Source: Nitriliruptorales bacterium (GTDB taxonomy: Bacteria > Actinomycetota > Nitriliruptoria > Euzebyales > Egibacteraceae). From it: 5,741 bases of DNA. Below the pieces are notes generated by a model. It did no database searches and had not been told where the DNA came from. It saw only the letters and a list, made by a program, of their open reading frames with translations. The position numbers were made by a program, and so were the translations under genes. The stretch spans positions 1-5,741 of the forward strand of contig SLNF01000222.1 of assembly GCA_007133145.1 (NCBI GenBank). Direction: 5' to 3'. Shown piece by piece: positions 1 to 5,406 of this stretch (positions are counted from its first letter, which is position 1; each line of letters starts with the position of its first letter).

Positions 1-64
1 CGTCGCCTGGACCGACGAGGTGCAGGAGCGCGTCGAGGAGCTCGTCCGCAGGGCCGTCGACTGA
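1..64 (+). CDS. C-terminal end of an unidentified protein (5' partial)
   Basis: The frame whose codons start at position 2 is open from the left edge to a TGA at 62-64. It encodes 20 residues, approximately VAWTDEVQERVEELVRRAVD. The composition fits a charged amphipathic C-terminal helix, and third codon positions are mostly G or C, as in the other genes here. The fragment is too short to assign to a family. It converges on the nitroreductase gene, with 122 nt between the two stop codons. It could still be a chance open frame, because only 20 codons are visible. Confidence 0.5.
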   Translation, partial: VAWTDEVQERVEELVRRAVD

Positions 65-186
65 TCATCCGACCCACGCCTGTGAGACGCGAAACCGCCT
101 ACACCGATGTCTTCCGCTGGGTGCCGTGAAGGTCGCGGTCGGGTAGGGGCTGGCGGGGTGACGGCGGGATGATGGGGCCTGCCGTG
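65..186. other. Convergent intergenic spacer, nothing clear
   Basis: These 122 nt lie between the stop of the left-edge gene and the stop of the nitroreductase gene. I see no strong hairpin followed by a T-run, no repeat and no plausible gene. The right part is a G-rich plus strand with loosely repeated GGGGT/GGCGGG runs. Transcription from both sides should end here or run into the opposite gene, but no terminator can be pointed to. Confidence 0.5.
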
Positions 187-915
187 TCAGTGCGCGTGGG
201 GGGACGCTGGCGTGATCGCGGCCGGAGCCGGTCGTCCCCAGCGTTCGTGGAAGGTGACGTCGCGCACGGGCCGTCGGCGGGCGGGTTTGAAGTCGGTGCC
301 GGTGAAGTAGGCGATGGGGATGAGGCCGGCTTGGGCAATTCCCTTGGGTATGTCAAGCAGTCGGGCGACCTCGGCTTCGGCGCCGAGGTGGATCATCGTG
401 AGTGACGCGCCGAGCCCGCGGCTGCGCAGGGCGAGCATGAAGCTCCAGGCGGCGGGCCAGATCTCGCCGTAGACCGCCGAGGCGGCCATGTTGTCGAGGT
501 CGGTGTCGTAGCCGAGGGTGGCGAACATCTCGCGGACTGCGTGGAGGGGCTCCACGGTGCAGGGGATGACGTGGACGGGCACTTCGCCGAGGTGCTCGGC
601 GAGGTACCACGATGAGTCAGCCACCCGGTGGGTCTGGGCGTCGTCGGAGGGGATCTGGGACCGCATCGCCTCGATGAACGGCGCTTCGATGCGTCGGTAG
701 ATCTCGCCGATGGCGCGGCGGGTGTCGGGGTCGGTGATCACCAGCCACCGCCAGTTCTGCTGGTTGAAGCCGGTGGGGGCCTGCAGCGCGAGGCCGAGGC
801 ACTCGTAGACCACCTCGAGGGGGACGTGGCGGTCGAGGTCGAGGCGGCGCCGTGCCGCCCGGGTGGTGGCAAGGACGTGGTCGATGCTGGCGCGGTCGAG
901 TTGGGCGAGGTGCAT
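187..915 (-). CDS. Nitroreductase-family FMN-dependent oxidoreductase
   Basis: Predicted 242-residue cytosolic flavoprotein of the nitroreductase superfamily, whose members use FMN and NAD(P)H to reduce nitro compounds, quinones or enones; the substrate here is unknown. The N-terminal TTRAARRRLDLDR segment (residues 17-29) is the usual Arg-rich FMN-phosphate site, followed by a helix and the ALQAPTGFNQQNWRWLVITD segment (43-62), the characteristic SxxNxQxWRF-like region. A second conserved block (about 144-176, with W153, W157 and RGLGASLTMIH) matches the second FMN/dimer region, and the tail ends with a family-like RRPVRDVTFHERWG. Length fits the family. The ATG at 913-915 is chosen because GAGGAGA lies 5 nt upstream and the FMN motif begins just after it. 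The open frame continues upstream to 1581, but that part is low-complexity Arg/Ser/Pro sequence antiparallel to no family and overlaps the methyltransferase. It lies 28 nt downstream of the methyltransferase and is probably co-transcribed with it. Confidence 0.92.
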   Translation of the reverse strand: MHLAQLDRASIDHVLATTRAARRRLDLDRHVPLEVVYECLGLALQAPTGFNQQNWRWLVITDPDTRRAIGEIYRRIEAPFIEAMRSQIPSDDAQTHRVADSSWYLAEHLGEVPVHVIPCTVEPLHAVREMFATLGYDTDLDNMAASAVYGEIWPAAWSFMLALRSRGLGASLTMIHLGAEAEVARLLDIPKGIAQAGLIPIAYFTGTDFKPARRRPVRDVTFHERWGRPAPAAITPASPHAH

Positions 916-920
916 TGTCG

Positions 921-927
921 TCTCCTC
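921..927 (-). promoter_or_regulatory. Ribosome binding site of the nitroreductase gene
   Basis: On the minus strand GAGGAGA stands 5 nt before the ATG at 915. It lies in the 28-nt gap after the methyltransferase stop. It supports the 242-residue start over the longer open frame and implies independent re-initiation on a shared mRNA. Confidence 0.75.
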
Positions 928-943
928 GGGGTCGCTGGGGTGG

Positions 944-1825
944 TCACTGCGGGTTGACGGCGGCGATCCAGAGGGCCTCGTTGGGCAGGTTGACCCGCCC
1001 GTCGGCGGCGATGAACGGCTCCCACGCCTCCTCGGTGACCCGCTGCCACACCTGCTGTCGCACCGTCTCGGGCTGGTCGGCGACGAGGGCGGTGACCGGT
1101 GGCGCCACGTCGCGGATGAACTGCGTGCACGCCTCGCGTGACTCGAACTCCCACACGGCGATCGTGGCGCCGGTCTCCACCTCGACGAACCCAGCGTGCG
1201 TGACAACCTCCGGCAACCGCTCGGGGTCGCCGAGGGTGAACGGTCCGGGGCGGTCCCGAGGGGGAGGGTCGAGGTTGAGCGCGTCGAGGATGACCGGCAG
1301 GCAGGCAGCGAAGCCGACGCGGTCGGGCGGCCCCCACACGCTGACGGCCAGCCGCCCGCCCGGTCGGCACGCCGAGCGCAGCCGCGCGAGCGTGCCGGCG
1401 GGGTCGACGAAGAGCATGATCGCCGCGCGGCTGATGATCGCATCGACGCTCGCGGGCTCGAGGTCGAGCTCTTCGGCGTCGCACTCGACGGTCTCGACGG
1501 CGACGTCGCCGAGGTCGGCCTGCGCGGCTCGCTGGCGGGCGGTCGCGAGCATGTCGCCGGCGATGTCCTGCAGCAGGACACGGCCGCCCGGAGCGACCGC
1601 TCGGGCGGCGGTCAGGCCGGGTTCGCCGTAGCCCGCGCCGACGTCGAGCACCGCCGCCCCGGGCGCGAGGCGGGCTTGGTCGACGAGGATGCGGCTGAGC
1701 GCTGCGCTGCCGTCGGCGGCTTCCATCGTGGGCAGCCACTCCCGCCAGCCCGGCGCCGCCTCGCGCCACTCCCGGCGGATGCCGTCCTTGAAGCTCACAA
1801 CGTCGAAACCCGGTGCTTCTCCCAT
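944..1825 (-). CDS. Class I SAM-dependent methyltransferase (UbiE/Methyltransf_11-like)
   Basis: Predicted 293-residue soluble methyltransferase that transfers a methyl group from S-adenosylmethionine to an unknown acceptor. SAM-binding motif I is VLDVGAGYGEPGL at residues 59-71. The acidic residue ending the second strand, expected to hold the SAM ribose, is D87 in RVLLQDIAGDML. Motif II-like acidic residues are at VECDAEEL (113-120, D116), followed by VDAIISRAAIMLFVDP (127-142) and the family's post-strand turn CRPGGRLAVSVWG (153-165). The N-terminal WREAAPGWREW (20-30) resembles the leader helix of UbiE/COQ5-type enzymes. The C-terminal third (about 170-293) is a substrate-lid region I cannot match to a specific acceptor. 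Motif I has Ala where GCG is commonest (GAGYG), a tolerated variant. The ATG at 1825 is chosen for its AGGAGG 9 nt upstream. It is the first gene of a probable two-gene unit with the nitroreductase, divergent from the LuxR-type regulator. Confidence 0.92.
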   Translation of the reverse strand: MGEAPGFDVVSFKDGIRREWREAAPGWREWLPTMEAADGSAALSRILVDQARLAPGAAVLDVGAGYGEPGLTAARAVAPGGRVLLQDIAGDMLATARQRAAQADLGDVAVETVECDAEELDLEPASVDAIISRAAIMLFVDPAGTLARLRSACRPGGRLAVSVWGPPDRVGFAACLPVILDALNLDPPPRDRPGPFTLGDPERLPEVVTHAGFVEVETGATIAVWEFESREACTQFIRDVAPPVTALVADQPETVRQQVWQRVTEEAWEPFIAADGRVNLPNEALWIAAVNPQ

Positions 1826-1834
1826 GTCGGATCG

Positions 1835-1840
1835 CCTCCT
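1835..1840 (-). promoter_or_regulatory. Strong ribosome binding site of the methyltransferase gene
   Basis: The minus strand reads AGAGGAGGCGAT just upstream of the gene. AGGAGG sits 9 nt from the ATG at 1825, a near-perfect anti-16S match that fixes this start. Confidence 0.8.
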
Positions 1841-1868
1841 CTGGGTCGATCTCCATCGCGGTCCAGTA

Positions 1869-1890
1869 CCTGAGCGCAGGCTGCGTCAGG
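1869..1890. repeat. Dyad-symmetric element, possible operator or 5' UTR hairpin
   Basis: The left arm CCTGA-g-CGCAG (1869-1879) is the reverse complement of the right arm CTGCGTCAGG (1881-1890), apart from one extra G at 1874. The two arms meet around a single G at 1880, giving ten paired positions. It lies 44-65 nt upstream of the methyltransferase ATG and 80-101 nt upstream of the regulator ATG, in the only divergent control region of the window. As duplex DNA it is the size and form of a dimer-binding site. As RNA in the methyltransferase leader it could form a stem with a small loop. Binding by the neighbouring LuxR-type protein is a guess. Confidence 0.4.
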
Positions 1891-1906
1891 GGCGCCGCGG
1901 CGGGCA

Positions 1907-1935
1907 TCCGTAGGCTCACGTATCTCCGCACGCAA
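1907..1935 (-). promoter_or_regulatory. Candidate promoter for the methyltransferase-nitroreductase unit
   Basis: On the minus strand a -35-like TTGCGT (complement of 1930-1935) and a -10-like TACGGA (complement of 1907-1912) are separated by 17 bp. The -10 is a weak match because its last base is A rather than T. Transcription would begin near 1900, giving a leader of about 75 nt that contains the dyad at 1869-1890. No better minus-strand promoter is visible in this gap. Confidence 0.25.
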
Positions 1936-1957
1936 TCCCGCGGTGAGGGTCGGCTTG

Positions 1958-1963
1958 TAGGAT
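1958..1963 (+). promoter_or_regulatory. TAGGAT -10 element implying a leaderless regulator mRNA
   Basis: TAGGAT is a common actinobacterial form of the -10 element. It ends 6 nt before the ATG at 1970, so the expected transcription start falls on, or within a base of, the start codon. No Shine-Dalgarno sequence precedes the ATG; the intervening bases are CCGGGG. Both facts suggest a leaderless transcript. No good -35 hexamer is seen at 16-18 bp upstream, which in leaderless actinobacterial promoters is not unusual. Confidence 0.5.
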
Positions 1964-1969
1964 CCGGGG

Positions 1970-3622
1970 ATGGCCGACGAGGCAGACACCGCCCTGGCCG
2001 CTGGCGAGCAGGCGCTTGCCGCAGGGGACTGGGTGGCCGCCCGTGACGCCTTCGCCGCCGCGCTCGAGGCGGGTGAGACCGGTCGAGCGCTGGCCGGCTA
2101 CGGGGAGGCGCTGTGGTGGCTGGGTGACACCCACGATGCGCACGCCTACCGCGAGCGCGCGTACGCGGTGCTGCGTCGCGAGGGGGACCCGGCGAGGGCG
2201 GCCGACGTCGCGGTGTGGCTCGCCAAGAACCACGCCGCCACGCTCGGCAACACCGCAGCCGCGCACGGCTGGCTCGCGCGCGCCCGCCGGCTCGTCGACA
2301 CCCACGGCCTCGAGGGCTGGCACGGGTGGGTGCGGCTGACGGAGGCCGCTGACGCCGACCCGCAGACCGCGGAGGCCTTCGCGCGCGAGGCCCACGCGCT
2401 CGCAGTCGCCCAGGCAGATGTCGACATGGAGCTGTGCGCGCTCGCCGGGATCGGCGGTGCGCTCGCCGGCCAGGGACGCATCGCCGAGGCGGTGACGTAC
2501 CTGGATGAGGCCATGGCGGGTGCGCTGGGCGGCGAGGGCCACCACCGCGACACCGTGGTGTTCACCAGCTGCACGACGATCATCGCCTGCACCAGCTGCG
2601 CGGAGTTCGAGCGGGCTACGCAATGGGTGCGCGCAACCGACCGGTTCACCCGCCGGTACGGCTCCCCGTTCCTCTACGCGCAGTGCCGCGTCCTCTACGG
2701 CGCGGTGCTCGTCGCCGTCGGCGACTGGACCCAGGCCGAAGAGGAGTTGTCCGCCGCGCTCCGAACCAGCGAAGGGGCGCTGCCCGCCCTGCGCGCGCAG
2801 GCCCTGGCGACCCTCGCTGAGTTGCGTCTGGCCCAGGGCCGCCTCGAGGAGGCCGAGCGGCTCGTCGTCGGCCTCGACGACCAGCCCGCCGCCGTGGGCA
2901 CGATGGCGCGCAGCCACCTCGCCCGAGGCCGGGCCGCGACCGCCGAGACGCTGCTGCGCCGCTGGCTCGGTGACGCCGACGCGCCGTTCTTGGAGCAGCT
3001 CACGCTGGTCGAACTGCTCGGCCAGGCCGTCCTGCGCCAGGGACGCCACGACGAAGCCGGCGCGCACGGTCACGCGCTCGCCGACCGCGGCGCCGCGCTC
3101 AGCTGCGAGCTCGCCGTCGCCCACGGCGCCCGACTCCAAGGCCAGGCGCTCGCCGCGGCTTCCGACCCCCGAGCCGCCGAACCCCGGCTCGACACCGCCC
3201 TGGCGAGCTTCGCCCGGCTCGGCATGCCGCTCGAGGCCGCCCGCACCCGCCTGCTGCTCGCCCGCCTGCATGGCCCCCAGAACCTCGACGTCGCCGCCGA
3301 CGAAGCCCGCACCGCACTGGCGGCGTTCGAGGCCCTCGGCGCCGCCAGCGACGCCGACGCCGCGGCTGGGCTGCTGCGAGAGCTCGGCGTGACCGCCGCC
3401 CGCAGCGGACCCCGCAACCTCGAACCGCTCACCAACCGCGAGCGTGAGGTGCTCGCCCTGCTCGCCGAAGGCCTGTCCAATCCCGACATCGCCGAGCGCC
3501 TCTACATCAGCCGGCGCACCGCCGAACAGCACGTCGCCAGCATCCTGCGCAAGCTCGGGCTGCGCAGCCGCGCCGAGGCCGCCGCCGAAGCGGTACGTCG
3601 ACTCGTCGACACCACCCACTGA
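1970..3622 (+). CDS. TPR-containing LuxR-family transcriptional regulator
   Basis: Predicted 550-residue cytosolic DNA-binding regulator. Residues about 5-480 are Ala/Leu-rich amphipathic helices with TPR-like spacing (for example ALAAGDWVAARDAFAAALEA at 16-35, ALRTSEGALPALRAQALATL and GRAATAETLLRRWLGDADA), a repeat superhelix normally used for protein or ligand binding. Residues about 487-545 form a GerE/LuxR helix-turn-helix, with LTNREREVLALLAEGLSNPD leading into IAERLYISRRTAEQHVASIL and RKLGLRSRAEAAA. No Walker A P-loop is present, so this is not a full LAL/MalT-type ATPase regulator. There is also no response-regulator receiver or autoinducer domain. The layout matches a family of actinobacterial TPR-LuxR proteins, which in my memory also share a cysteine-bearing segment like C201/C207/C210 here. 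The ATG at 1970 is preferred because the first TPR-like helix starts right after it and a -10 box is perfectly placed, although no SD is present. It is divergent from the methyltransferase pair and may regulate it or itself. Confidence 0.88.
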   Translation: MADEADTALAAGEQALAAGDWVAARDAFAAALEAGETGRALAGYGEALWWLGDTHDAHAYRERAYAVLRREGDPARAADVAVWLAKNHAATLGNTAAAHGWLARARRLVDTHGLEGWHGWVRLTEAADADPQTAEAFAREAHALAVAQADVDMELCALAGIGGALAGQGRIAEAVTYLDEAMAGALGGEGHHRDTVVFTSCTTIIACTSCAEFERATQWVRATDRFTRRYGSPFLYAQCRVLYGAVLVAVGDWTQAEEELSAALRTSEGALPALRAQALATLAELRLAQGRLEEAERLVVGLDDQPAAVGTMARSHLARGRAATAETLLRRWLGDADAPFLEQLTLVELLGQAVLRQGRHDEAGAHGHALADRGAALSCELAVAHGARLQGQALAAASDPRAAEPRLDTALASFARLGMPLEAARTRLLLARLHGPQNLDVAADEARTALAAFEALGAASDADAAAGLLRELGVTAARSGPRNLEPLTNREREVLALLAEGLSNPDIAERLYISRRTAEQHVASILRKLGLRSRAEAAAEAVRRLVDTTH

Positions 3623-3820
3623 CCCCCGACCGGCCACCCCGAGATCCGACCCCCAGGGTCCGAACTCGAAGGTGCGGTGCCCAGAAGGTCTCGGACACCG
3701 GCTCGTGGGAGCGGGCCTCCGGGGCACCCCACTCGGGAAGGCCAGCAGCGGCGGGGCGGCGCGTGAGCGATCGAGGCTTGAGATGCTGCCGGTGTGCAGG
3801 CTCGCTTGGAGGTGGCGAGG
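3623..3820. other. Spacer between the regulator and the hydrolase
   Basis: About 198 nt with no credible gene. Small inverted repeats occur: GACCC/GGGTC around a 3-nt loop at 3648-3660, GTGGG/CCCAC at 3705-3732, and GGTGCCC (3676-3682) against GGGCACC (3722-3728). None is followed by a T-run, so a factor-independent terminator is not supported. I see no clear promoter for the hydrolase; TTGAGA at 3778-3783 has no partner -10 at proper spacing. Read-through from the regulator gene is possible. Confidence 0.4.
3807..3812 (+). promoter_or_regulatory. Ribosome binding site deciding the hydrolase start
   Basis: TGGAGG is placed 8 nt before the ATG at 3821. It favours this start over the in-frame GTG at 3794, which has no SD, and over the ATG at 3896, which has only a weak GGAAG upstream. 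Confidence 0.65.
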
Positions 3821-4801
3821 ATGGGTGGCGCCGAGGCGGACCGCTCAGGCGGGCGTAGTCGCGAGGCGAGCATCACCTCAGCGCTGGAAGAGGGCATGAC
3901 AGCCGCGGTGCGCGACATGGTGTTGGCGAGCCCGCGCCTGACCCGGGTAGCAGGCGACGCCGCTGAGGTGCATCGCATGCTCGATGCCATCGAGAACGTG
4001 TGGATCGACGCGCTGGGCCGGCGCATCCACCTCGACTTCCACCCGAGCGATGCACCCAAGGCGACGGTCGTCTTCCAGCCCGGCAGCGGCGCGCACGCCC
4101 GCTTGTACTTCCTGCTCGGCGGACTGCTCGCCCGGCGCGGCTACCAGTTCCTCGGCGTGGACCGTCCCGGCCACGGGCTGTCGGAGGGACCGCGGGGCGA
4201 CTGCACGGTCGAGGAAGCCATCGCCGTCACCCACGCCGCCGTCGACCAAGCCCGCGCCCAGTGGAGGCATCCGGTGATGCTGCTGGGGTCGAGCATGGGC
4301 GGGCTGCTGACCGTGTTCGCGCTGCTGCGCGGACTGCAGCCCGACGCTGCCGTGGCGCACAACTTCGTCTACCCGGGCAAGCTCATCTCCCTGCGGCTGC
4401 GCGCCCGGTTGATCGGCCGCTTCCGACGCCGCCCCTACCCGCTGGCCAAACTGGAACGCGGGCTGGACACGCTCTCGGAGGATCCGGCGGTCAACGCCTG
4501 GACCCGCCACCGCGTCGATCCTGCGATGGCGTGGGAGCTGAGCGCCCGCAGCGTGGCGAGCCTGTACGCCTTCCGCGTTCCTACGCCGGCGCACGCCCCA
4601 CCCTGCCTCGTGCTCAACGGTGACCAGGACAAGGCGATCCCGGCCTGGGCGACCAGGCTGTTCACCCGCTGGTCACGGCTGCCCAACACCGAAGTCAAGG
4701 TGGTCCCCGACGCCGGCCACCACCTGTTCCTCGACGAACTCGAGCGTTGCGTGCCAATGATCGTCGACTGGTTCGACACCCATCTCACAAGCGCACCCTG
4801 A
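3821..4801 (+). CDS. Alpha/beta hydrolase, monoacylglycerol-lipase-like (Hydrolase_4 type)
   Basis: Predicted 326-residue serine hydrolase, probably acting on an ester, possibly a lipid; the substrate is not determinable. The fold is visible in order: strand and oxyanion-loop segment TVVFQPGSGAHARLY, GYQFLGVDRPGHGLSEGPRG (the conserved D-x-PGHG-S turn of this group), the nucleophile elbow LLGSSMGGL with Ser158 (GxSxG), the acid D270 in LVLNGDQDKAIP, and catalytic His300 in VPDAGHHLFLDE. All three triad residues are present. The oxyanion loop has PGSG where monoacylglycerol lipases usually have HGxGEH. A basic cap segment (about 187-213, with R192, R194, R196, R200, R202-R204) could touch acidic lipid surfaces. 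There is no signal peptide, so it is expected to be cytosolic. The N-terminal 25-40 residues are poorly conserved in appearance, so a start at 3896 (301 residues) is an alternative. It is on the same strand as the regulator and precedes the pspC region. Confidence 0.9.
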   Translation: MGGAEADRSGGRSREASITSALEEGMTAAVRDMVLASPRLTRVAGDAAEVHRMLDAIENVWIDALGRRIHLDFHPSDAPKATVVFQPGSGAHARLYFLLGGLLARRGYQFLGVDRPGHGLSEGPRGDCTVEEAIAVTHAAVDQARAQWRHPVMLLGSSMGGLLTVFALLRGLQPDAAVAHNFVYPGKLISLRLRARLIGRFRRRPYPLAKLERGLDTLSEDPAVNAWTRHRVDPAMAWELSARSVASLYAFRVPTPAHAPPCLVLNGDQDKAIPAWATRLFTRWSRLPNTEVKVVPDAGHHLFLDELERCVPMIVDWFDTHLTSAP

Positions 4802-4913
4802 GCTGTTCGCACGGTCAGGCCGACAAGCCCACCGGACGGCGAACGGGGCTGCGGCCTCACGCCACTCGCCCGCGCCGCCAAGCTCGGGCTACGCCGGGTT
4901 GCGCCGCGGTCGT

Positions 4914-4941
4914 GTTCCCGATCGCGCCGTGACGTTCCCGA
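4914..4941 (+). repeat. Direct repeat of GTTCCCGA, 20-nt period
   Basis: GTTCCCGA occurs at 4914-4921 and again at 4934-4941, exactly 20 nt apart, close to two turns of the DNA helix. The intervening bases are TCGCGCCGTGAC. It ends about 85 nt upstream of the TAGGAT box of the PspC gene. A regulator binding site on one face of the helix is possible, but an 8-mer pair in GC-rich DNA can also arise by chance. Confidence 0.25.
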
Positions 4942-4969
4942 ACCAGCGGTGAGGGCCTCAGAGCTTCGG

Positions 4970-4983
4970 ACCGGCGAACCGGT
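4970..4983 (+). terminator. Small hairpin, weak terminator candidate
   Basis: ACCGG (4970-4974) and CCGGT (4979-4983) form a perfect 5-bp stem closed by a CGAA tetraloop. CGG at 4967-4969 and CCG at 4987-4989 could add three pairs beyond a 3-nt bulge. No T-run follows. It sits 169 nt after the hydrolase stop, so a role in termination is uncertain. Confidence 0.2.
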
Positions 4984-5025
4984 GTTCCGCGGCTGCTGTG
5001 GAAGGCCGGGGTGATCCCGCACGGC

Positions 5026-5031
5026 TAGGAT
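5026..5031 (+). promoter_or_regulatory. TAGGAT -10 element, candidate PspC promoter
   Basis: The same TAGGAT hexamer as before the LuxR-type gene. Transcription would start near 5038, giving a leader of about 105 nt before the PspC ATG at 5143. I see no good -35 hexamer at about 5003-5008. An alternative -35 recognised by another sigma factor cannot be judged by eye. Confidence 0.35.
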
Positions 5032-5129
5032 GCGTGCCCCGCCGGGCGCCCGCCTGGGAGTCGGCGGCGAGGCTTGCCCGTCGACCTCCAGGTCGCGCGC
5101 CCGTGGCCCGAGCCGTCGCAACCGATCCG

Positions 5130-5136
5130 AAGGAGG
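5130..5136 (+). promoter_or_regulatory. Ribosome binding site of the PspC gene
   Basis: AAGGAGG ends 6 nt before the ATG at 5143, an excellent match. It shows that the in-frame extension upstream, with a possible TTG start at 5074, is not used. Confidence 0.8.
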
Positions 5137-5142
5137 CCCGCG

Positions 5143-5406
5143 ATGGCGGCGCAGCCCCCGGCACAGGACGCTCCCAAGACCCTCTACCGCTCCCGCGGAG
5201 AGCGGGAGATCGCGGGCGTCTGCGGAGGCATCGCCGAGTACTTCCGGGTCGACCCGCGACTCGTGCGCATCATCGCGCTCGTGCTGCTGTTCATTCCCGG
5301 CTCTCCGGGGCTCATCGCCTACCTCATCGCCTGGCTCATCCTGCCGGAGAAGCCCGACGATCCGCCGCAGGATGCCTCAGCGCAGCAACCCGAGCCGGAG
5401 GCCTGA
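5143..5406 (+). CDS. Small PspC-domain membrane protein
   Basis: Predicted 87-residue inner-membrane protein consisting of little more than one PspC domain. Residues 14-24 (LYRSRGEREIA) lead into the signature GVCGGIAEYFRVDPRLVR (25-42). A hydrophobic segment follows (about 40-67), broken by PGSPG at 52-56, so it may form a membrane hairpin or a kinked helix. It ends in ILPEKPDD (66-73), the standard domain end, and an acidic Pro/Gln tail (74-87). In enterobacteria PspC is a sensor of envelope stress in the phage shock response that signals to PspA. Small stand-alone members like this are common in actinobacteria, and their role is less well defined. No pspA or pspB homologue is in the window. 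It has a strong SD and a candidate promoter of its own. Confidence 0.92.
   Translation: MAAQPPAQDAPKTLYRSRGEREIAGVCGGIAEYFRVDPRLVRIIALVLLFIPGSPGLIAYLIAWLILPEKPDDPPQDASAQQPEPEA

Larger units (their letters stand above)
4802..5142. other. Long intergenic region upstream of the PspC gene
   Basis: 341 nt with no gene I can support. It holds a short direct repeat (4914-4941), a small hairpin (4970-4983), a TAGGAT -10 candidate (5026-5031), and the presumed leader of the PspC gene (about 5038-5142). Open frames crossing it are Arg/Pro/Ser-rich and resemble no family. The hydrolase terminator, if any, should lie in the first 150 nt, but no hairpin plus T-run is visible. Confidence 0.5.

Noticed and set aside
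916..1581. In-frame extension of the nitroreductase to a 464-residue protein.
   Set aside because: The extra 222 residues are Arg/Ser/Pro-rich low-complexity sequence lying in another frame of the methyltransferase gene on the same strand, and a good SD marks the internal ATG at 915.
738..1931. A 397-codon minus-strand open frame overlapping the methyltransferase and nitroreductase.
   Set aside because: Its translation is dominated by Arg/Pro/Ala runs with no family signature, and it is fully explained by reading frame-shifted sequence of the two real genes.
1916..3727. A 603-codon open frame on the minus strand, longer than the regulator it overlaps.
   Set aside because: It is the antisense shadow of the TPR-LuxR gene: Gly/Val/Glu-rich with no recognisable domain, whereas the plus strand encodes a clear helix-turn-helix. 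Long antisense frames are expected in high-GC coding DNA.
3676..3728. Inverted pair GGTGCCC / GGGCACC downstream of the regulator.
   Set aside because: Seven base pairs with a 39-nt loop and no T-run; too loose to call a terminator in sequence this rich in G and C.
1940..4955. The 10-mer GCGGTGAGGG appears at 1940-1949 and again at 4946-4955, each time upstream of a TAGGAT box.
   Set aside because: The distance to the box differs greatly (8 nt against 70 nt), and a single shared GC-rich 10-mer in this DNA is not enough to claim a common operator.
4435..5121. A 228-codon minus-strand frame covering the end of the hydrolase and the noncoding region.
   Set aside because: It is Arg/Ser/Gly-rich, has no motif, and half of it is antisense to an intact hydrolase with its catalytic residues in place.
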